DNA of 64,000 nt. It comes from Iodobacter sp025352645 (GTDB taxonomy: Bacteria > Pseudomonadota > Gammaproteobacteria > Burkholderiales > Chitinibacteraceae). The first letter of the stretch is position 1. Every line of letters starts with the position of its first letter. Both the position numbers and the translations under genes were made by a program. The notes below the pieces were generated by a model. It was not told where the DNA came from and searched no databases. It saw only the letters and a program-made list of their open reading frames with translations. The DNA lies in contig NZ_JAWQUO010000008.1 of NCBI RefSeq assembly GCF_033446605.1, forward strand, positions 1 to 64,000. The letters are read 5' to 3'. This document shows, in pieces, positions 8,674 through 19,452 of this stretch.

Positions 8674-8956
8674 AGCATGGCAACAGTGCACTGGCAATAA
8701 AATAACACTCCCCCTCTTACTGCATTACCAAAAACCTTCACCATACCCCCAGACCACTTTCTAACAGGCGCTGACAATACTACTCAGTTAAATACCCAGT
8801 AGTGCGCCTTTAGCCCGACTGTGATCGCCCCTCCCCAGCGCCTGAGCCAAATCTAGGCCTAGCCTCGTTGGCTTACCTGTCCTTCAGTACAGTATTAGAA
8901 TTTACTAAACCTGCTTACAATTCATGCCATCCTCATTTAATTCTGGTTAATACCTC

Positions 8957-11900
8957 ATGGCCGAACAGATCAATACCACTCAAGCGCATGCAACAATCGT
9001 TCAAATCGATGGCAAAGCCTATTTGCGTGATGCAAGTGGAAAAACTGTTCCACTCCAAAAAGGCCAAGAATTAAATGAAGCACAAACTTTAGTAACCGAT
9101 GCCGATGGGCATGTGCAATTACAAATGCCAAATGGCCAGCTCGTCGATATTGGCCCAACACGCACAGTGCAAATCGATGCACAGATGCTGGGCAACGCCG
9201 CCCTTGATGCCGCTACGGCAGTGATTAACGATTTAGCGGCCTCCACCGCTAAGATTGCCGCTGCCATTAATAATGGACAAGACTTAAGCACAGAGTTAGA
9301 AGCCACTGCCGCGGGTTTAGGTGGCGCTGGGCAAAGCGAAGGGCACTCTTTTGTGCAACTGCTACGCGTGGCCGAAGGCGTTAACCCCCTCGCTTTTAAT
9401 TTCGCCACAAACTTTGAAACCACGCCTAACGATGTGAATCCCGCACAAGCAATCCTCATTGCAGAACAAGGCATTCAAGCCGTTAACGACGCGGTTACCC
9501 TAGAAGAAGACGGCCAAAGCCGCATTAATGTACTTGGCAACGACAGCGGCAACAACATCACAGTCAGTAGCGCCAGCGCTAGCAACGGCACGGTTGTAAT
9601 CAATACTGACGGCACTATTACATATAAGCCAAACGCCAATTACAATGGCCCTGATCAAATCACCTACACCATTACCGATGCCACTGGTGCAGTTAGTAGT
9701 GCCACAGTTGCGGTTACCGTTACCCCCGTTAATGATTTGCCTACCCAAGTCGACAATAACGGCAATCCAACGGGCACCCCCGTACAAATCATCACCAAAG
9801 AAGACACCCCAATTGCTGGCAAAGTAAACGCCAAAGATCCTGATGGCGACACACTAACCTTTGCGCCTAAAGATCAGCCAACGCATGGCAGCGTGGTGGT
9901 TAATCCAGACGGCAGCTACGTTTACACCCCTGCTACTGATTACAACGGCAAAGATAGCTTTACCGTGACAGTGAACGATGGCAAGGGCGGCACCGCCACT
10001 ATCGTTGTAGATGTAACCGTTGATCCAGTGAATGACGCGCCAGTTGGCACCAATCAAAGTATTACCACGCCAGAAGACACCCCCATTACCGGCAAGCTAA
10101 TCGCAAGCGATAAAGACGGCGACACACTGACCTTTGCGCCTAAAGATCAGCCAACCCACGGTAGCGTGGTGGTTAATCCAGATGGCAGCTACGTTTACAC
10201 CCCTGCTACTGATTACAACGGCAAAGACAGCTTTACCGTGACAGTAAACGATGGCAAGGGCGGCACCGCCACTATCGTTGTAGATATCACTGTTGATCCA
10301 GTGAATGACGCACCAGTTGGCACCAATCAAAGTATTACCACGCCAGAAGACACCCCCATTACCGGCAAGCTAATCGCAAGCGATAAAGACGGCGACACAC
10401 TAACCTTTGCGCCTAAAGATCAGCCAACGCACGGCAGCGTGGTGGTTAATCCAGACGGCAGCTACGTTTACACCCCTGCTACTGATTACAACGGCAAAGA
10501 CAGCTTTACCGTGACAGTGAACGATGGCAAAGGTGGCACCGCCATCATTACCGTTGATGTAGGCGTCACGCCCGTTGAAGACCCTGCCAACATCAGCGGC
10601 ACAGACCTTGGCACCGTTCAAGAAGACGGCGTGCTGATTGCAGAAGGCAAACTGACTGTGTCTGACAAAGATGCAGGTCAGTCTGAAATGCAGCCCGCTT
10701 CCATCAAAAACGAATTCGGCACCTTTGCCATAGATAAAGACGGCAAGTGGTCGTTTACACTGGATAACAACGCCAAAGAAGTACAAGCACTGACCAGCAA
10801 AGACAGCTTCGACAAGACCTTTACCGTGCAATCCCTTGATGGCACAACGCACAACGTTGTGGTTACGATCAAAGGCCAAGACGATATTGCTGAAATTACC
10901 CCAAGCAAGCCAGGTGATGATGCGGGCCAGGTTAAAGAAGATACCGTTCTCACAACTGGCGGCACTTTACTCGTTAATGACAAAGACGCAGGTCAATCTA
11001 GCTTCCAAGCACAAACCGACACCACCGGCACTTACGGTAAATTCAGCATTGGTACGGATGGCAAGTGGACTTACGCGCTGAACAATTCAGCCACTAATGT
11101 TCAAGCACTGAATGAAGGCGAAACTAAGACTGAAACCTTTGCGGTGAAGTCGGCGGACGGCACGACTTCAAATGTGATCGTAACGATTGTAGGTACCAAC
11201 GACGCCGCCATCATCACCCCAAGCAAGCCGGGTGATGACGCTGGCCAGGTTAAAGAAGATGTGACCCTTACAACTGGCGGAACGCTGCTGGTCAATGACA
11301 AAGACGCCGGTCAATCCAGCTTCCAAGCCCAGACGGACACGAGCGGCACTTACGGTAAGTTCAGCATTGGTACGGACGGCAAGTGGACTTATGCGCTGAA
11401 TAACTCAGCCACCAACGTCCAAGAGTTGAAAGAAGGCGAAACTAAGACTGAAACCTTTGCAGTGAAGTCGGCTGACGGCACCACTTCAAATGTGATTGTG
11501 ACGATTGTGGGTACCAACGACGCAGCTATCATTACCCCGAATAAACCAGGTGATGATGCGGGCCAAGTTAAAGAAGATGTAACTCTGACTACCGGTGGCA
11601 CGCTGCTGGTCAATGACAAAGACGCTGGTCAATCTAGCTTCCAAGCACAAACCGACACCACCGGTACTTACGGTAAATTCAGCATCGGTACGGATGGCAA
11701 GTGGACTTATGTTCTGAACAATTCAGCCACTAATGTTCAAGAGCTAAAAGAAGGCGATACCCGCACTGAAACCTTTACCGTTAAAACGGCCGATGGCACA
11801 AGCAGCACGGTGACTGTTCAGATTTCCGGCACCAATGAATCCGCCACGGTCGGCCAAGGCGCAGTGCAAGAAGACACCGTCACCTCCAGCAGCGGCGCAC

Positions 11901-13632
11901 TAACGGCTAGTGGTGGGGCAACCTTTGTTTCTCAAGCAAACACGGCTGGCACTTATGGCTCATTGACGCTGGGCAGCGATGGCAAGTGGACCTACACACT
12001 CAACAACGCCGCTGACAATGTACAAGCGCTGAAGACGGGTGAATTTAAAACCGAAAACTTCAACGTCACCCTGAGCGATGGCAGTAAAACCACCATCACC
12101 ATTAATGTGCAGGGCCTGGACGACAAGGCCATCATCACCCCAAGTAAGCCGGGTGATGACGCTGGCCAAGTTAAAGAAGATGTGACTCTGACTACTGGCG
12201 GCACTTTACTCGTTAACGATAAAGATGCAGGTCAATCTAGCTTCCAAGCACAAACCGACACCACCGGTACTTACGGCAAGTTCAGCATCGGCAGCGATGG
12301 CAAGTGGACTTACGTGCTGAACAACTCAGCCACCAACGTCCAAGAGTTGAAAGAAGGCGAAATCAAGACTGAAACCTTTGCAGTGAAGTCGGCGGATGGC
12401 ACCACTTCAAATGTGATTGTGACGATTGTCGGTACCAACGACGCAGCCATCATTACTCCAAGCAAACCGGGTGATGACGCTGGCCAGGTTAAAGAAGATG
12501 TGACTCTTACAACCGGCGGTACTTTACTCGTTAATGACAAAGACGCTGGTCAATCTAGCTTCCAAGCACAAACCGACACCACCGGTACTTACGGCAAGTT
12601 CAGCATCGGCAGCGATGGCAAGTGGACTTATGCACTGAATAACTCAGCGGCCAATGTTCAAGCACTAAATGAAGGCGAGACTAAGACTGAAACCTTTGCG
12701 GTGAAGTCAGCGGACGGCACGACGTCAAATGTGATTGTGACGATTGTAGGTACCAATGACGCAGCCATCATTACTCCAAGCAAACCAGGTGATGATGCTG
12801 GGCTGGTTAAGGAAGATACAACATTGACCACCGGTGGCACGCTGCTGGTCAATGACAAAGACGCTGGTCAATCTAGCTTCCAAGCACAAACCGACACCAC
12901 CGGTACTTATGGCAAGTTCAGCATCGGTACGGATGGTAAGTGGACTTACGCGCTGAATAACTCAGCCACCAACGTCCAAGAGTTGAAAGAAGGCGAAACC
13001 AAGACTGAAACCTTTGCAGTGAAGTCGGCGGATGGCAGCACTTCAAATGTGACGGTCACGATTGTCGGCACAAACGACGCAGCCATCATTACTCCAAGCA
13101 AACCGGGTGATGATGCTGGGCTGGTTAAGGAAGATACAACATTGACCACCGGCGGCACGCTGCTAGTCAACGATAAAGACGCTGGTCAATCTAGCTTCCA
13201 AGCACAAACCGACACCACCGGTACTTACGGCAAGTTCAGCATCGGCAGCGATGGTAAGTGGACTTACGCACTGAACAACTCAGCAGCCAATGTTCAAGCT
13301 CTGAATGAAGGCGAGACTAAGACTGAAACCTTTGCGGTGAAGTCGGCGGACGGCACGACTTCAAATGTGATCGTAACGATTGTAGGTACCAACGACGCCG
13401 CCATCATCACCCCAAGCAAGCCGGGTGATGACGCTGGCCAGGTTAAAGAAGATGTGACCCTTACAACTGGCGGAACGCTGCTGGTCAATGACAAAGACGC
13501 CGGTCAATCCAGCTTCCAAGCCCAGACGGACACGAGCGGCACTTACGGTAAGTTCAGCATCGGTACGGACGGCAAGTGGACTTATGCGCTGAATAACTCA
13601 GCCACCAACGTCCAAGAGTTGAAAGAAGGCGA
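8957..13632 (+). CDS. LapA-type giant RTX adhesin, N-terminal part up to the assembly gap
   Basis: This encodes the first 1,558 residues of a very large surface adhesin. Residues 1-150 form a LapA-like retention module (VQIDGKAYLRDASG...VDIG), followed by ELEATAAGL with TAAG at 117-120. In LapA-type proteins LapG cuts between the two alanines to release the adhesin. Then come a cadherin-like domain (about 175-270), three 91-residue cadherin-like units and the start of the 106-residue VCBS-like array. There is no Sec signal, as expected for type I export. Frame +2 is open to the run of N, and the companion part resumes in frame +1. The repeats on both sides match at DNA level, so this is one gene interrupted by missing sequence. 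The ribosome-binding site before ATG 8957 is weak. Confidence 0.92.
9800..10618 (+). repeat. Three tandem 273-bp repeats (cadherin-like units)
   Basis: GAAGACACCCC recurs at 9800, 10073 and 10346, an exact 273-bp spacing (91 codons). Units 2 and 3 are nearly identical over their full length; unit 1 differs mainly at its start. Each encodes EDTPI-GK, GDTLTFAPKDQPTHGSVVV and FTVTVNDGKGGTA, the pattern of cadherin-like calcium-binding adhesin domains. Confidence 0.95.
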
Positions 13633-13642
13633 NNNNNNNNNN
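13633..13642. other. Run of 10 N: assembly gap of unknown length
   Basis: The gap sits inside the adhesin repeat array, right after AAAGAAGGCGA. By alignment to the upstream copy (offset 2,193 bp) the sequence stops at the equivalent of 11439. Ten N is a conventional placeholder, so the true missing length could be tens of bases or any number of repeat units. Confidence 0.98.
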
Positions 13643-13743
13643 GCCATCAGTCTCAATGTAGAAGAAATTGAACCGGGCGTAGTAGTGGACCAAATAAGCC
13701 CCATTACTATCGACGCAGCAACCATGGGTGTTAGCAGTGTTAG
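13643..13743. other. About 100 bp of sequence foreign to the repeat array, after the gap
   Basis: Between the N run and the point where the repeat resumes (CTGACGGCACC, from 13745) lie about 100 bases that match no repeat unit. By comparison with the earlier copy (11440-11471) only about 32 bp should separate the two sides. The segment is open in frame +2 (AISLNVEEIEPG...) but closes with TAG in the frame used downstream. It is most simply a wrong contig end; a real domain insertion hidden in missing sequence is the alternative. Confidence 0.6.
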
Positions 13744-16700
13744 TCTGACGGCACCACTTCAAATGTGATTGTGACGATTGTGGGTACCAACGACGCAGCT
13801 ATCATTACCCCGAATAAACCAGGTGATGATGCGGGCCAAGTTAAAGAAGATGTAACTCTGACTACCGGCGGCACGCTGCTGGTCAATGACAAAGACGCTG
13901 GCCAATCCAGCTTCCAAGCACAAACTGACACCACCGGTACTTACGGTAAATTCAGCATCGGTACGGATGGCAAGTGGACTTATGTTCTGAACAATTCAGC
14001 CACTAATGTTCAAGAGCTAAAAGAAGGCGATACCCGCACTGAAACCTTTACCGTTAAAACGGCCGATGGCACAAGCAGCACGGTGACTGTTCAGATTTCC
14101 GGCACCAATGAATCCGCCACGGTCGGCCAAGGCGCAGTGCAAGAAGACACCATCACCTCCAGCAGCGGCGCACTAACGGCTAGTGGTGGGGCAACCTTTG
14201 TTTCTCAAGCAAACACGGCTGGCACTTATGGCTCATTGACGCTGGGCAGCGATGGCAAGTGGACCTATACACTCAACAACGCCGCTGACAATGTACAAGC
14301 GCTGAAGACGGGTGAATTTAAAACCGAAAACTTCAACGTCACCCTGAGCGATGGCAGTAAAACCACCATCACCATTAATGTGCAGGGCCTAGACGACAAG
14401 GCCATCATCACCCCAAGTAAGCCGGGTGATGACGCTGGCCAAGTTAAAGAAGATGTGACTCTGACTACCGGCGGCACTTTACTCGTTAATGACAAAGACG
14501 CTGGTCAATCTAGCTTCCAAGCACAGACTGATGTTACTGGCACTTACGGCAAGTTCAGCATCGGCACGAACGGCAAGTGGACTTATGCACTGAATAACTC
14601 AGCGGCCAATGTTCAAGCACTGAATGAAGGCGAAACCAAGACTGAAACCTTTGCGGTGAAGTCGGCTGACGGCACCACTTCAAATGTGATCGTAACGATT
14701 GTGGGTACAAACGACGCAGCCATCATCACTCCGAATAAACCAGGTGATGATGCGGGCCAAGTTAAAGAAGACACCGTTCTTACAACTGGCGGCACTTTAC
14801 TCGTTAATGACAAAGACGCTGGCCAATCCAGCTTCCAAGCACAAACCGACACCACCGGTACTTACGGCAAGTTCAGCATCGGCAGCGATGGTAAGTGGAC
14901 TTATGCACTGAACAACTCAGCCACCAATGTTCAAGAGTTGAAAGAAGGCGAAACTAAGACTGAAACCTTTGCAGTGAAGTCTGCTGACGGCACCACTTCA
15001 AATGTGATTGTGACGATTGTCGGCACAAACGATGCAGCCATCATCACCCCAAGCAAGCCAGGTGATGACGCTGGCCAAGTTAAAGAAGATGTGACCCTTA
15101 CAACTGGTGGCACGCTGCTGGTGAACGACAAAGACGCTGGTCAATCTAGCTTCCAAGCGCAAACCGATACCACCGGTACTTACGGTAAATTCAGCATTGG
15201 TACGGACGGCAAGTGGACTTACGCGCTGAATAACTCAGCCACTAACGTCCAAGAGTTGAAAGAAGGCGAGACTAAGACTGAAACCTTTGCAGTGAAGTCG
15301 GCTGACGGCACCACTTCAAATGTGATTGTGACGATTGTAGGCACCAACGACGCAGCTATCATTACCCCGAATAAACCAGGTGATGATGCGGGTCAGGTTA
15401 AAGAAGATGTGACCCTTACAACTGGCGGCACGCTGCTGGTGAACGACAAAGACGCTGGCCAATCTAGCTTCCAAGCACAGACTGACACGAGCGGTACTTA
15501 CGGTAAATTCAGCATCGGCAGCGATGGTAAGTGGACTTACGCGCTGAATAACTCAGCCACCAACGTCCAAGAATTGAAAGAAGGCGAAACCAAGACTGAA
15601 ACCTTTGCAGTGAAGTCGGCGGATGGCACCACTTCAAATGTGATCGTAACGATTGTGGGTACCAACGACGCAGCTATCATTACCCCGAATAAACCAGGTG
15701 ATGATGCTGGGCTGGTTAAGGAAGATACAACATTGACCACCAGCGGCACGCTGCTGGTCAATGACAAAGACGCTGGCCAATCTAGCTTCCAAGCACAGAC
15801 AAATACCAACGGTACTTACGGTAAATTCAGCATCGGCAGCGATGGCAAGTGGACTTATGCGCTGAACAACAGCGCAGCCAATGTTCAGGCGCTTAAAGAG
15901 GGTGAAACCAAGACTGAAACCTTCGTGGTGATGTCGGCGGATGGCACAACGTCTAATGTTGTGGTTTCCGTGCAGGGTACCAACGACGCGCCAACCAGCA
16001 CGGGTGGCTTGGTTACTGGCTCCGAAGATACCGCCTATGCCTTTAAATGGAATGACTTTAATGCCGTCGATAGCGATACTGCGGCAAGCAGCCTATCAAT
16101 CAAATTAAGCTCACTTCCTGTGGATGGGGTATTGCAATTTAATGGTGTAACCATTACAAACCCAGCCCAATTCACCATCAGCAAGGCCGATATTGATGCG
16201 GGTAAGCTGACCTTTGTGCCAGATGCAAATGAATCTGGTAACAATAGCTTTAATACCATTGGCACTGGCGATCAGAAATCGGACTACGCAAAATTTGATT
16301 ACCAAGTAAATGATGGCAGCGTTAGCAGCGATAAAGTCAGCATGGTGGTTGATATCAAGCCTGTGGCCGATATGCCTATCATTAGCATTGGCGGGATCAA
16401 CTTAGTTAATGGCTCAACCACCACCGTTACGCCACCAAAAGGTAATGGTTTAATCCAGCAGTACTATGCACCAGACGCAAATGACAATCTAAACACCACC
16501 TCGGCCAGAACGCCAACACTGATCGAAACAACGCTTGAGGGCAAAACGCCAACCAGCACCACGCTGGTAAGCTCAGCCGATGTGTATGTAGATAATGGTG
16601 CATCTGCGCCAAGTGGTATCGCTACTGATTCTGCTTACAGAGTCAGTGGTTTAGTTTACTTAGAAGAAGGTAAAAACTATACGTTCAGCGGCTATGTTGA

Positions 16701-18684
16701 CGATACTTCCCTGCTTAAAGTTGGCGGCGTCCAACTAATGAATCGCCCTTACGATGGCTATGGCACATTTACCGCCACACCATTTGTACCTGGCAAATCA
16801 GGCTACTACACCGTTGAGTTTATCGTTTACAACGCATCCAACGTAGGTGCGATGGATCTAAATGTAAGCGTTAATGGCGCAAAAGCCATCGACTTTAACA
16901 CCAGTAACTTCTCGCTCTATAGCAATTTAGCTCAGCTAGAAAGCACCGGCGGTTTGCACAGCAATCTGGTGACTACCGGCGATGGCGGCTACTACCCGCA
17001 GGGTATCAGTGGGCAGGAAGACTCTTATATCCAGCTCTTTGGCTTAGCTGCCAAACTCAGCGATACCGATGGCTCCGAAAAACTACAAAGCCTTTCTCTC
17101 ACCGAGCTTAAAGCAGGCAGCACCGTATTTGATAACGTGAATACATTTAACGTGCCGAGCGATGGTTCAACTTTGAATCTCAAAGGCTGGGATTTAAACA
17201 GCCTGCAAATCAGACCACCGCTTAATTTCTTTGGTGAGTACAAGGTAGGCCTGCAAGCCGTCAGCGTAGAAAACAGTACCGGTGAAACGGCAACAAACAA
17301 CGCCATTGTCTCGATTCAAGTGGCCAATACTAACGATGCGCCAAACACCAACGACGATAGCGCAAATATTAGCGAAGATAGCGCAACAAACCCAATTACC
17401 GGCAATGTGCTTAGCAATGATATCGACGTAGATGGCGACAAACTGGTGGTTCAAGCCGTTAACAACAATGCAGCTAATGTAGGCAAAACCATCAATGGTC
17501 AATTTGGCCAGCTTACAATCAGCGCAGATGGTAGCTATAGCTACAAGCTAGACAATAGCAATCCACGTGTTAACGCACTTAACGACAGAGATAGCTTAAG
17601 CGAGAAATTCACCTACACCGCATCCGACGGCAAAGGCGGCACATCCACCGCCACGCTCACGATCAATATTCAAGGCCACACCGATCCGGTGGTGATTATG
17701 GGCTCCAGCTTCAATGATCAGATTGGCGATATGTATGGCGAATCCACCACGCTTTGGGGCACAGAAAAAACCGAAGGCACAGTGATTGATCTGCAACTAG
17801 GCGGAGGTGCCACTTCAACCGCACCAAACCCAAACCCTAGCGAGCGCTTCCAATACACCCAGTCGGTTGACCAAGTGATTGATGCGGGCGGCGGTAACGA
17901 TTACGTTGAATCGGGCCGTGGTGATGATGTGATTTATGCTGGCGACAGCGATTCTGCTGGCTATAAGTTTGCTGACATTCTGGGTCACAAACTAATGACA
18001 CTGGATCTGAGCTCTTTAGTTGACCCAAGCACCCAGCTATTTAGTGCAGCCGTTGGTGTCAGCAATCCAAAGGCAGATGTGGTGAACGGCGGTAGCGGCA
18101 ACGATGCCATTTTTGGCCAGACAGGGGTGGACCTGCTCTACGGCCACACCGGCAATGATTACCTAGACGGCGGTAGCGATAACGATGCCTTACGTGGCGG
18201 CTTAGGCGATGATGTACTGCGCGGTGGCTCTGGCAACGATGTACTCAAAGGGGACGCTGGGGATGATGTCTTCCTCTGGATGCCAGGCGATCAAGCGATT
18301 ACCCGCGGTGCCACTGCAGCAGGTACAGGCAATGAATTTGGTGTAGCGGCAAACATCAATCTAGTTAAAACAGCGACCGACGTGGTGATGGATTTCAATC
18401 AAAACGTCACCACGGGTAACAACGATAAACTAGATATGCGCGATCTGCTTATCGGCGAAACCCATGGCAGTAACGATATTGGCAACCTGCTTAACTATCT
18501 GCACGTTGAAAAAACCGGTGGCAGCACCGTTATTCACGTCAGTACCGCAGGGGAATTTAATGCTGGCTACAACGCCGGCAAAGAAGACCAAACCATCATC
18601 TTGCAAGGCGTTGACTTAACTGGTGCAACAGATGCAGATATTGTAAAAAACCTACTGCAAAACAACAAACTGATTGTTGATTAA
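13744..18684 (+). CDS. LapA-type giant RTX adhesin, C-terminal part
   Basis: Continuation of the adhesin, 1,646 codons with no start of its own; the first in-frame GTG (13765) is inside a repeat. It holds further VCBS-like units to 15987, a cadherin-like domain with EDTAYAFKWNDF (about 16000-16370), a PA14-like carbohydrate-binding-type region with YTFSGYVDDTSLLKVGG (about 16440-16900), and two more Ig-like units (17010-17690). RTX calcium-binding nonapeptides follow (17881-18275: GGGNDYVES, GGSGNDAIFG, GGLGDDVLRG). The end is a type I secretion target domain with VVMDFNQ and a final IIL-GVDLTG...LIVD. With the N-terminal part the protein exceeds 3,200 residues. Export would need an ABC/MFP/TolC system; only the broken hlyD-like gene is in the window. 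A strong terminator follows. Confidence 0.92.
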   Translation, partial: SDGTTSNVIVTIVGTNDAAIITPNKPGDDAGQVKEDVTLTTGGTLLVNDKDAGQSSFQAQTDTTGTYGKFSIGTDGKWTYVLNNSATNVQELKEGDTRTETFTVKTADGTSSTVTVQISGTNESATVGQGAVQEDTITSSSGALTASGGATFVSQANTAGTYGSLTLGSDGKWTYTLNNAADNVQALKTGEFKTENFNVTLSDGSKTTITINVQGLDDKAIITPSKPGDDAGQVKEDVTLTTGGTLLVNDKDAGQSSFQAQTDVTGTYGKFSIGTNGKWTYALNNSAANVQALNEGETKTETFAVKSADGTTSNVIVTIVGTNDAAIITPNKPGDDAGQVKEDTVLTTGGTLLVNDKDAGQSSFQAQTDTTGTYGKFSIGSDGKWTYALNNSATNVQELKEGETKTETFAVKSADGTTSNVIVTIVGTNDAAIITPSKPGDDAGQVKEDVTLTTGGTLLVNDKDAGQSSFQAQTDTTGTYGKFSIGTDGKWTYALNNSATNVQELKEGETKTETFAVKSADGTTSNVIVTIVGTNDAAIITPNKPGDDAGQVKEDVTLTTGGTLLVNDKDAGQSSFQAQTDTSGTYGKFSIGSDGKWTYALNNSATNVQELKEGETKTETFAVKSADGTTSNVIVTIVGTNDAAIITPNKPGDDAGLVKEDTTLTTSGTLLVNDKDAGQSSFQAQTNTNGTYGKFSIGSDGKWTYALNNSAANVQALKEGETKTETFVVMSADGTTSNVVVSVQGTNDAPTSTGGLVTGSEDTAYAFKWNDFNAVDSDTAASSLSIKLSSLPVDGVLQFNGVTITNPAQFTISKADIDAGKLTFVPDANESGNNSFNTIGTGDQKSDYAKFDYQVNDGSVSSDKVSMVVDIKPVADMPIISIGGINLVNGSTTTVTPPKGNGLIQQYYAPDANDNLNTTSARTPTLIETTLEGKTPTSTTLVSSADVYVDNGASAPSGIATDSAYRVSGLVYLEEGKNYTFSGYVDDTSLLKVGGVQLMNRPYDGYGTFTATPFVPGKSGYYTVEFIVYNASNVGAMDLNVSVNGAKAIDFNTSNFSLYSNLAQLESTGGLHSNLVTTGDGGYYPQGISGQEDSYIQLFGLAAKLSDTDGSEKLQSLSLTELKAGSTVFDNVNTFNVPSDGSTLNLKGWDLNSLQIRPPLNFFGEYKVGLQAVSVENSTGETATNNAIVSIQVANTNDAPNTNDDSANISEDSATNPITGNVLSNDIDVDGDKLVVQAVNNNAANVGKTINGQFGQLTISADGSYSYKLDNSNPRVNALNDRDSLSEKFTYTASDGKGGTSTATLTINIQGHTDPVVIMGSSFNDQIGDMYGESTTLWGTEKTEGTVIDLQLGGGATSTAPNPNPSERFQYTQSVDQVIDAGGGNDYVESGRGDDVIYAGDSDSAGYKFADILGHKLMTLDLSSLVDPSTQLFSAAVGVSNPKADVVNGGSGNDAIFGQTGVDLLYGHTGNDYLDGGSDNDALRGGLGDDVLRGGSGNDVLKGDAGDDVFLWMPGDQAITRGATAAGTGNEFGVAANINLVKTATDVVMDFNQNVTTGNNDKLDMRDLLIGETHGSNDIGNLLNYLHVEKTGGSTVIHVSTAGEFNAGYNAGKEDQTIILQGVDLTGATDADIVKNLLQNNKLIVD

Positions 18685-18702
18685 GCCTTCGCTTTAAGCT
18701 CC

Positions 18703-18730
18703 AAAACGGCTCTCTAGGGAGCCGTTTTTT
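18703..18730 (+). terminator. Rho-independent terminator of the adhesin gene
   Basis: A perfect 10-bp stem, AAAACGGCTC / GAGCCGTTTT, with a 6-base loop is followed by TT and lies 19 bp after the stop codon. Confidence 0.92.
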
Positions 18731-18928
18731 ATTGCCTATAGCTCCATCCCCTCAATAAAAAAACACCTACTTGTAAGCAACATGAAGCTTTTGCTTCATC
18801 TTTGCCCGTTAATATACGCCCCTCACAGCATCAGCACTTTGCCCGTTAGCACTGTGAACGTGGCAAAAAACAAACCGATTGGCGCTGTCGTTCTAAATTA
18901 AAAATCAGATAAAAGAGAAATAAAAACC

Positions 18929-19435
18929 ATGACCCAACCCACCTTTAACCGTGTTTTTAATGTGCTATTTTTATGCACCGCTAATTCAGCCCGCAGCGTA
19001 ATGTCTGAAGGCTTACTCAATATCCTTGGCCAGGGCCGCTTTAATGCTTACAGCGCGGGCACCCACCCTAGCGGCCAAATTCATCCTTACACCATAGAAT
19101 TACTGCAAAGCATTGGCTATGAAACCAGCCATTTGCACTCAAAATCATGGCAAGAATTTGAGCATAGCAACGCACCACATATGGATATTATCATTACCGT
19201 TTGCGATAAAGCCCACGGTGAAGCTTGCCCCGCCTGGCCTGGCCACCCGATCAGCGCACACTGGGGCTACGAAGACCCACGCGGTGATACCGAAGAAGAA
19301 AAGCGTGCTTCATTTAGCAAAATATTCGCCCAAATTAAACGCAGAATCGATCTACTTGTCAGCCTGCCTTCAGAAAAATTGCAACATTTATCACTGAATG
19401 ACACCGTGAAAGAAATCGGAAAAACCACCATCTAA
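18929..19435 (+). CDS. arsC: Arsenate reductase, thioredoxin-dependent LMW-phosphatase type
   Basis: Reduces arsenate to arsenite in the cytoplasm. The 168-residue protein has the low-molecular-weight phosphatase P-loop as CTANSAR (Cys16 to Arg22, CX5R), and the resolving cysteines in VCDKAHGEACP (Cys92, Cys100), which with Cys16 form the disulfide relay reset by thioredoxin. DPRG near the middle is the catalytic aspartate segment. No arsR, arsB or acr3 lies beside it, so arsenite export must be coded elsewhere or the gene has been moved. It has its own space upstream after the adhesin terminator. Confidence 0.9.
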   Translation: MTQPTFNRVFNVLFLCTANSARSVMSEGLLNILGQGRFNAYSAGTHPSGQIHPYTIELLQSIGYETSHLHSKSWQEFEHSNAPHMDIIITVCDKAHGEACPAWPGHPISAHWGYEDPRGDTEEEKRASFSKIFAQIKRRIDLLVSLPSEKLQHLSLNDTVKEIGKTTI

Positions 19436-19452
19436 ACTAAAAAACCCAAGGT

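Larger units (their letters stand above)
10886..15987 (+). repeat. About sixteen tandem 318-bp repeats (VCBS-like), interrupted by a gap
   Basis: Units encoding ITPSKPGDDAGQVKED...SADGTTSNVIVTIVGTND repeat every 318 bp (106 codons), for example at 10886, 11204 and 11522. Two units (about 11840-12124 and 14113-14400, encoding GQGAVQEDT) are diverged and 285 bp long. Many units differ at only a few percent of bases. A higher-order duplication is visible: the block from 11204 reappears from 13397 (offset 2,193 bp = six 318-bp units plus one 285-bp unit). The count is a minimum because of the N run at 13633-13642. Confidence 0.95.

Noticed and set aside
13643..13768. The foreign 100-bp piece as a real in-frame domain of the adhesin
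   Set aside because: It is in frame with the upstream part only if the gap is exactly 10 bp, and it reaches a stop in the downstream frame; a misjoined contig end is simpler.
10886..15987. Tandem repeat array considered as a CRISPR or satellite
   Set aside because: Units are 318 bp, lack unique spacers and are fully coding in one frame for VCBS-like domains.
9019..17502. Many open frames of 60-160 codons antisense to the adhesin
   Set aside because: They recur with the 273-bp and 318-bp repeat spacing and mirror the coding bias of the adhesin strand; none has a plausible start region or protein fold.
13765..18684. A separate second adhesin gene starting at the GTG at 13765
   Set aside because: That GTG is inside a repeat unit, has no ribosome-binding site, and the upstream part aligns as the same gene across the N gap.
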